Source of the DNA: Thalassiosira profunda
Lineage: Eukaryota > Bacillariophyta > Thalassiosirophyceae > Thalassiosirales > Thalassiosiraceae
Reading direction: 5' to 3'
Assembly (NCBI GenBank): GCA_036939355.1
Contig: JALLAP010000142.1
Span: 1-18,369, forward strand
DNA: 18,369 nucleotides
This document shows, one piece after another, positions 9,243-15,989 of the stretch. A program made the translations under genes and the position numbers. The first letter of the stretch is position 1. The number at the start of each line of letters is the position of its first letter. The notes beneath the pieces are model-generated. The model worked only from the letters and a program-made list of their open reading frames with translations. It was not told the origin of the DNA and did no database searches.

Positions 9243-9431
9243 TGCAAGCACGTGTAAAGTTCAAGAGTGCTCATTATTGACAGAAGAGTCTCTGCGTCCG
9301 GGCGCTTTCAAACCACCATTTGCATTCACATCGCCCCTGGCATCATTGGCGCGTCCGCGAACGTTTTTGGCTTCGATGCAGGTGATGAAGAGCCGCCCGG
9401 GCTGGAGTTGATGCCAGCCCCGAGTGCCCAC

Positions 9432-9513
9432 AGTCCAATCATCAGATTCAGTTTGATAAACGTGCCGACTCCAAGGGCAAAAAGTCCAACCATCAGATTC
9501 AGTTTGATGAACG
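9432..9513 (+). repeat. Two 31-bp direct repeats at 51-bp spacing
   Basis: A 31-bp unit beginning AGTCCAA and containing CATCAGATTCAGTTTGAT occurs at 9432-9462 and 9483-9513 with two mismatches. The second copy ends immediately before the chosen ATG of the OTU gene (9514). The spacing keeps a 17-residue periodicity in one open frame, but that frame does not look like a conserved protein. It may be a 5' UTR or promoter repeat, or a decayed minisatellite. Confidence 0.7.
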
Positions 9514-12500
9514 ATGGGGAAGAAGAAGCGCAACTGTCACGTTGATCCGGTCGGCGTGATTCCCCATGAGGGTCGCCAATACCGAAGGCTCACTTCCCCA
9601 CCGAACAAGATTTGGGGGTATGTCCTGGTCCTCCTGCTAGCGGCGTACTTTGCCCTCCTTGGCTGGGCGTTTGTCAGATCCCCTTCGATCACGACTGGCG
9701 TTGCAGGCGGCCACACGTCACACCCACGTGTAGCACAGTTCTCGGTGTCGGGGAGCCCTGCCAATGCCACCTTCAGCCAGTGCGGCGGCGTCGACACGTT
9801 CGGTCAGACGGCTCTTCTTGGCGGGGACGCTTGTGGGGCCTGCTCGGGAATCTCCATCTGCCAGCAGGAGAGTCTTTTTGGGGTGCAGCTGGCCGACGCT
9901 GCATCCTCGGATGTACCGAGCCAGAACAAGTTCGCTGAATGGTCGCCGCTTCGTCTCTACCTCCTGAGTTTCTTTTGTTTCGCCTCTTCGGTGCTGACGG
10001 CACTGCCACTGGTGTCCGTTTGGACGGCTCTGTTCTTTTGGCCCAAGTTCTTGGCGTCCATCTTCGCATGCTGGAAGCCTGGCGAACGAGAGTACCTGGA
10101 ACGAAGGCGTATCGCGATGGATCGCCCATTGTGCGTCGCCCACTGTGGGACATCTTCCAAAGGCCGTATTCGGTGCCTTGGAGGCGCCGGCTCAACCGTC
10201 CTCATGCCTCGCGCGAGACGCAGCGTCAGTTCATTTCCAAGGGAAAGGTGCGGATTCATCCCATCCGACGCATACTTGGTCTCATCTCCGGATACCAAGT
10301 GGATGGAGCGTATGCTCATCTCGGTTCTGGCGCTGACGAAGACTTCGTCGAGGCTGTCTCAGCTGCAACGAAACAAACCTTCTTCGACGATCCTCTTCGG
10401 CTGTCGGTGCCCTATGAATACGTTGCCTCGCGGATTCCAGAGCCTCCGAAGGCCTTTGTATTCTTCTGGATGTGGGCGCAAGAGATCGGTCGATTGCTCT
10501 GGATTTATCTTTGGTGCAGCATTTTTTGGCTCTCCATCAGCGGCTGCCTCGGCTTTGCGTCAGCATCGGGTGGCGGCGGTGACGGTACCGCTGGCAATGG
10601 CGTTGCAGGTGCGGTGCCTACACTCCTAGCCTTAGGAGCACTTGCAGAAGGTGCGCGGCGGGCGCGACCGATCGGGAGCAAGCTCAAGAGCAGGAAGAGA
10701 AAGCGCGCACAATCCGAAGCGGCAGAGCGGCGATCGAACGCCGACGAGGGGCGCTCAACGGAGCGGCGATCGAACGCCAACGAGGGGCCGTCGACGGAGC
10801 GGCCATCGAACGCCAACGAGGGGCGCTCGACGCCTGCCTCGGCCAGCGCAAAGAAGAGCAGCGTCTCGGTGGAGGATGTGACGCTGGAGGAGGATGCCGA
10901 CCTCGGAGCGAGCAGCCGGAAGGACTCCCACTCGGCTGGCGCCCGCCCAACCAGTCGCACAGTCTCAGATATTTCCAGCGGCTCCGACGTTGCATCTTCC
11001 GTTGCCAACAGTTCATCAGATTCTGGCGACGAGACCACAGGTGAGTGAGCTGCTTCTAGAATTGCCGACGACCAGTTCACTTGCTCGAATCAGTGCTCAC
11101 GTTGTCGTCCTGCTTCAGATGCCGATCCCCAAACTGCGCACGCTTTACCTTGCGGTGCAGCAGTCAGCGTAGTTAAACAACACGCGGATGGTCATTGTGG
11201 GCTTCACGGCTTGGTGTTTGGACTGCGCCAACTACGTCCTGACGGGCCAGTTGTTTCTGCTACGGGTCTTCGTCGACAAGTCGCCGACCACATTGAGAAT
11301 AGCAATGCAGTAATCGCTGGCATGCCAATCCACGAATGGATCAAACTGTGGGTTGGTAACGAGTATCCAAGGGAAAGCAAAGCTGCCCGTGAGCAAAACT
11401 TCTACAAACGCAACGCCGTCGGCGGCTACGAATTCAATGTGGCAGCGTATGCCAGCGCCATCCGTACTCGTCATTGGATTGGGCAAGTCGAGGTACGAGA
11501 GGTCGTTGTTGCTGCATTTTGTTTCGGCCTTGCCTAACACCATCCCAACTGACTCGATTCATTCCCAGCTGTCATTGTTCGCCAATTGCCTCGGTGTAGC
11601 CATCGTCCCGTACCGGCGGGACGCGGTTCAGCAAGGCGGCCGCCCCCTCTTTCGTCCTACCTATTCATTCGCGCCATCGAATGGACGAGTCGACGGCACG
11701 ATTCATTTGCTCTTCAGTGGGACGCATTATGATTCGCTTGTTCGGGTTGGCGACGGGGATTCTAGCTCCGCTGGCACCGTTGGATTGCCCAGTCGTTCGC
11801 ACCACGATTCTCTTTTGAACGAACGTCCTCTCGATGAGTACTTTAAATCTGTCGAGGGGGACGCCAGCAGTGAATCGGTGGGTGTACCGTGCAATGATTG
11901 GGTCTCGCACTTTCGTCATGCCTCTCACTTTGCTGTTGTTCTTCAGTCTCAAAGCGCAGTGGCCGAACCTGCCGAGCTGTCCGCCGCGGACCATTCCAAG
12001 CTCGAGCCGTCGGCCGAGGTGTCCGCCAATGCTTCCGTTTGGACGCGCGAGCTGCTGGGCGACACGCTCAACTGCGAATCCTGCAAAAAGCCCACCGATT
12101 GTTTCTACTCCAAGGGCTTGGACCAGAGATTGCTGTGCGACATCTGCGCCGAGAAGCAGCTCGATCTCGCTCCCGAGCAACGCCGCAGGAGTGTTCGGCA
12201 GAGCACAAGCCAGCGGAAGGTGGGGCTGTCCGCCGCGGCCGGTTCCGACAACGCCAAGCCCACGGGCAAGAGCAGCGGCAAGGAGAAGCGGCAGCCGTCC
12301 AAATCCGCCGCGGACCTTCCCGAGCTCAAGCCGCCGGCCACGCTGTCCGCCGCGGACCTTTCCAAACTGTCGCTGGACGAGGCATTGGACATGTTCATCG
12401 CGACGCCCGAGCACAAGGACGATTCTGCTCGCCTCGTGGCAGCCGCCGCCTCTTCCCTCAACCCCGTCCAACGGATATTGAAGGATGTGCTGCAGCATCT

Positions 12501-14625
12501 CTTTGCCTCCTGCCGGGGCGAGTGCACGCTTGAGCAGCACGAGGACGGCCAGCGGCAATTTTTGCAGAACCTTCCCGCTGCAGTGCCTGACGAGCTCAAA
12601 CCTTTCCTCAACCTCAGCGAGTCATTGCGAGAGATTGTCGAGGGTCTGATGTTCTTCAACTACGGCACCCTTGATGACTTGAAGCGAGCGTCGGAGGAAG
12701 ATTTGGCTGCGCACAATCTCTCCCTGAGGACCAGCGCGTGTATCAGGGTCCTCCTCGAGAACGTCCCCAACAGGATCAAGAGAGAGCAGTCGGGAGAGAA
12801 CAGCAACATCGCCTGCGACTCGGTGACGGTGATTGATGCGTGTGCTCACGTCTTCGAGAACACAAACGCTGGCAGGAGCAGCAGCGAAGCGCGGAAGGAG
12901 TACGACAGGAACGTCAAGTGGGCCGCTGATCTGATGGACATCTCCGTCTCGGAGTACTACCTCATCAAGGCCATTTGCACTTGGCTGGAAATGCAGCGCT
13001 TCTACCTGAAGAACAATCGGGAGATGCCCGTTCTCCTCTGCTCGACGTTGGGCGGCGAGAAGACGTTCGCCACGTTGGAGCCGACGAGGACGGCCCGAGC
13101 CCACTTGTGCGGCAACGCCAAGCACGGAATGCTGTACCTGATGGGGACCATCTGCACCCTCGGCGAAGGGCAGCGCTGCGGCGTCAACGGAGCGTTGAGC
13201 ACGTTCTTTCGTTACATTTCGGTGATGAATCTTCCTCCCAACTACATCACTTATCTCGCCGATTTCTGGGGCCCAACCGGAAACTTGACGCCTGAGGAGA
13301 GAGAGGCGCTGATCCGTCTCAAGTTGGAGGCGCTGCAGAAGGCGTGGGCGAAGAACAAGGCGATGTGGGCCGCGTACAACAACTGCGAGGAGCTGAGCGA
13401 CAAGGAGCTCAAGTGCATCGAGCTCATCTTGGACGCCCTCGCGCGGGGCCGGGAGACGCAGGCCAAGGCGTGGGCCGCGTACAAAAAGGGCGACGCGAAT
13501 TCGAAGCAGAAGGCCTACGTTGAGCTGATGCTGACCCACCTCAAGGCCTTGAACGAGCAGGCCGCGAGGGCCATTGCGAAGGCCAAAGCCGGTCAGCCTC
13601 TCAGCGAGCTCGAGCAAAAGGCTTTCGATCGCTACATGAACGGTATTGGAGCGTTGAACGAAATCGCCGCGCTGGCCATTGCGAAGGGCAAAGCCGGCGA
13701 GGCTCTGAGCGAGCTCGAGCAGAAGGCGTTCGATCGCTACATGAACAGCATTGGCGAGTTGAACGACGTCGCCGCGCTGGCCATCGCGAAGGGCAAAGCC
13801 GGCGAGGCTCTGAGCGAGCTCGAGCAGAAGGCTTTCGATCGCTACTTGAACGGCATTGGCGAGTTGAACGACGTCGCCGCGGAGGCCATCGCGAAGGTCA
13901 AAGCCAATCAACCTCTCAGCGAGCCCGAGCAGAAGGCGTACGACGCCTATGCGAACGGCATTGGAGCGTTGAACGACGTCGCGGCGCTGGCCATCGCGAA
14001 GGGCAAAGCCAATCAGCCTCTCAGCGAGCTCGAACAAAAGGCGTACAATCGCTACTTGAACGGCAGTGGTCGAAGGCGCGCAGAGATCTTTTCTCGCCTT
14101 TCAATCGAAGCTGAGCCGGAGGAGGGTGGTCTTGCTGTTCCACTTCATTGTCCTGATTGCGGACACAGGGACCCCGGTACTTTTACCGTCTGCAGCAAGG
14201 TGGCAAACGAGGGCCTGACTTACGCTGTTCGTGGAAGCACGGTCATCGTCTCAGAGGCACTTTGGAAGGGAAAAGGAGAGCCATCAGCTAAGAGTGCGGA
14301 TGATTGGGAGAAGGGCAACCATCTGACGACCTTCAGCGACCCCGATGGAAACAGATACGACGACGTCCAGGGCTACCAGAGTAAACACTTCAACGGCAAG
14401 CAATCGCACAGGACTAAGATCTCCAAAGCGCGGAACGAGCCCGGTGGCGGACCGCTCCACGTGAAAGAAGGAGGACCTCGCAGCGCGATCGCGCACTCGA
14501 TCTGGGTGGAGAATGCGACTGTCCCACCGCGGTATGTTGTTGCGATTCGTTGCCCCAAATGCAATAAGGACTACAACGATGCTCGCGACAGCAATCGATC
14601 GACGGAAGGACTCGGAAAGCCATAG
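9514..14625 (+). CDS. Very large multi-pass membrane protein with OTU cysteine-protease domain, GATA-like zinc finger and 35-residue repeats
   Basis: The exons are 9514-11040, 11119-11492 and 11569-14625. Introns of 78 and 76 nt start GTGAGT and GTACGA and end TTCAG and CCCAG. Exon 1 needs one extra base, best placed in the CCC at 10125-10127; the total is then exactly 1652 codons plus stop. Hydrophobic segments lie at about residues 33-54 and 146-188, and later at nt 10458-10560. A short Cys motif (CGACSGISIC) sits between the first two. The OTU domain is split by intron 2: DGHC with putative catalytic Cys536 in exon 2, WIGQVE at the splice joining LSLFANCLGVAI (the usual WGGxxEL motif region), and HYDSL with putative catalytic His687 in exon 3. 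OTU enzymes cleave ubiquitin from proteins. A C-x2-C-x17-C-x2-C finger (803-827) follows, then an unrecognised helical region, the 35-residue repeats (1299-1468) and two C-terminal CxxC pairs (1495, 1629). Exon 1 could be a separate gene, but its splice joins in frame. Confidence 0.68.
10725..10832 (+). repeat. Three tandem 36-bp units (12-residue coding repeat)
   Basis: Units at 10725-10760, 10761-10796 and 10797-10832 differ at only a few bases. They encode variants of ERRSNADEGRST inside the hydrophilic tail of exon 1 of the OTU gene. The flanking sequence is Lys/Arg-rich upstream and Ser-rich downstream, so this is probably a disordered linker between the membrane part and the OTU domain. 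Confidence 0.85.
13561..14070 (+). repeat. Five tandem 105-bp units (35-residue helical repeat)
   Basis: Units start at 13561, 13666, 13771, 13876 and 13981 (the last covers 30 residues). The core is AIAKGKAGEALSELEQKAFD followed by RYxNxIGxLND. Units 2 and 3 are almost identical at DNA level, so part of the array is a recent duplication. About two more diverged units precede it (from roughly 13330), recognisable by KAWAAY and a matching helix pattern. The periodicity and Ala/Leu/Lys/Glu content suggest an alpha-helical solenoid or binding rod. Confidence 0.88.
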
Positions 14626-14735
14626 TTGGAAGCAGTCAATCCAGCGCAGGCCCATCTCGTTATCACACAGAGTGCACTTGAAGAAAGAGATCGCCTGCGG
14701 CCTTCTAAGTAATACTAGCAACTTCAACTAACTAG

Positions 14736-15649
14736 AAGCTCGTGCTCTCGTACATCTTTGACACGTGCTCGTCGGTCAAAGAGGAACTGGAGGCTTTGGC
14801 TGCAAGCGAGCCGGCAGGGTCGTACAGCACGGGCGGAAATGTGCCCCAGTGGAGCAGGGGAGTGGGGTGGTGTTTCACAAGGGGCTTTGGGCGCGGCTAC
14901 CTGCAACCGCGATGGCCCTGGAAAGATTCCCAAAGGCCACACACCTTCTCTATTTGGACACCGATGCTGTCCTCGCGTCGCCGCGCTTCAATATCCGATA
15001 CATGTACGACGTGCTCGCGCACGATGGGTATGGCGACAATGCCACGCGCAACACGCTTTCGCCAAGCCTGATCGTTAACAAACCGTATACAGGCTGGCTC
15101 TGCAATCAGTGCGAGCGGTTCAACCTTGGGCACGGATGCTTCAACTCGGGCGTCCTCTTGTGGCGGAGATCGCAGGGGATGGATGCGATACTTCAATCCT
15201 GGTGGAGGGCACGGTTTCACAACGAGAGCCAGAATTTCTTTATCGCCAATGAAAACGGCGGCCAAGAGCACTTCTTTGGCTGGGACAAGAAGAAGGCCGG
15301 GCGCGAGAAGATGAGCGAACAGAATCGCCTGATGTTCATTTTTCGTACCGACCCTGATGTCCAGCAGCACGTGTGGCCCGTTCCTCGGCAGGTCGTGGAG
15401 GGTGTTAATACCGAGAGCTGTCCCAACTACGTCGGTCACGTGCCCTGCCTTCAAAACGATTTCGCGGGAAAGGCAAAGTGGAGGGACGCCGCAGCACACT
15501 GGAATCCGAAAGAAATGTCCGAGAATCGGACGAGAAAATCGGGCGGTGATGATCCTTTCTGCTTCGTGCAGCACCACGCCGATAAGAAAGAGGAAGTGAG
15601 CAATGTCCTTCAACAAATCTGGGATGGCTTTGTGGCTGGTATGGTATGA
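14736..15649 (+). CDS. DXD glycosyltransferase (GT34-like or PF03407-like), N-terminus missing, one frameshift
   Basis: The visible coding part starts at 14736, directly after a TAACTAG that looks like a branch point and 3' splice site, and ends at the TGA 15647-15649. A frame starting KLVLSYIFDTC leads to GNVPQWSRG, then the frame changes. One extra G in the run at 14864-14867 (or 14857-14860) joins it to VVFHKGLWARLP, giving about 304 residues. The nucleotide-sugar and metal site is YLDTDAVL (DTD codons 14957-14965), followed by NLGHGCFNSGVLLWRR, a conserved block of inverting/retaining galactosyl- or xylosyltransferase-like GT-A enzymes, then a WW pair. An ATG at 14765 exists but lies in the frame that gives a poor N-terminus. 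No first exon with a signal anchor was found in the 110 bp before 14736, so the 5' part is either lost or far upstream. It fits a Golgi glycan role with the two fusion genes in this window. Confidence 0.66.
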
Positions 15650-15989
15650 CTGTGCGCAACATCACCCGCCGCGTCAAAAGTGGCGTGTCCAGTTGCATGT
15701 GCGACGTATTGGATGTCTCGTCTCAACTACCTTAGAGATAGAAGGTGTGTCGAGAACGCATGCAAAAACACCAGGATGGTGGCTGGGGACTAAAGCAGAC
15801 TGTTGTCGATCCCTTTGCGTTCGAGTCCGTTCATGACCAGTGTGCATATTCCCTGCCCTCGAACGTGTACTATCCAAGTACGCGAAAGCACGACGGCGAG
15901 GAACCACCTTATTTCACACTACGACATATTATTCCTATCGGCTTGTTTGCCCGCGTTCGCCCCCTTCTCTACACCATCAACTTACATCG
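15650..15989. other. Intergenic region between convergent genes
   Basis: This 340-bp stretch separates the stop of the glycosyltransferase (plus, 15649) from the stop of pyruvate carboxylase (minus, 15990), so it holds two 3' UTRs. Its frames give short peptides with no recognisable domain. No clear poly(A) signal, RNA gene or repeat was seen. Confidence 0.4.

Noticed and set aside
9267..9545. A 92-residue plus-strand frame containing a 17-residue repeat
   Set aside because: It consists largely of the 31-bp direct repeats, overlaps the start of the OTU gene in another frame, and shows no conserved motif. Kept only as a repeat.
11665..12558. A 297-residue open frame on the minus strand
   Set aside because: It is antisense to exon 3 of the OTU gene, including the catalytic His and the zinc finger. 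High GC keeps such frames open.
12622..14037. A 471-residue open frame on the minus strand
   Set aside because: It is the antisense shadow of the 35-residue repeat array and its flank in the OTU gene; repeated codons keep the opposite frame open. The sense frame has zinc motifs, continues across a spliced OTU domain and has sensible composition.
14765..14866. ATG 14765 as the start of the third glycosyltransferase
   Set aside because: The first about 35 residues in that frame are Gly/Arg-rich without similarity to a signal anchor. The other frame gives a more protein-like N-terminal part that joins after one added G.
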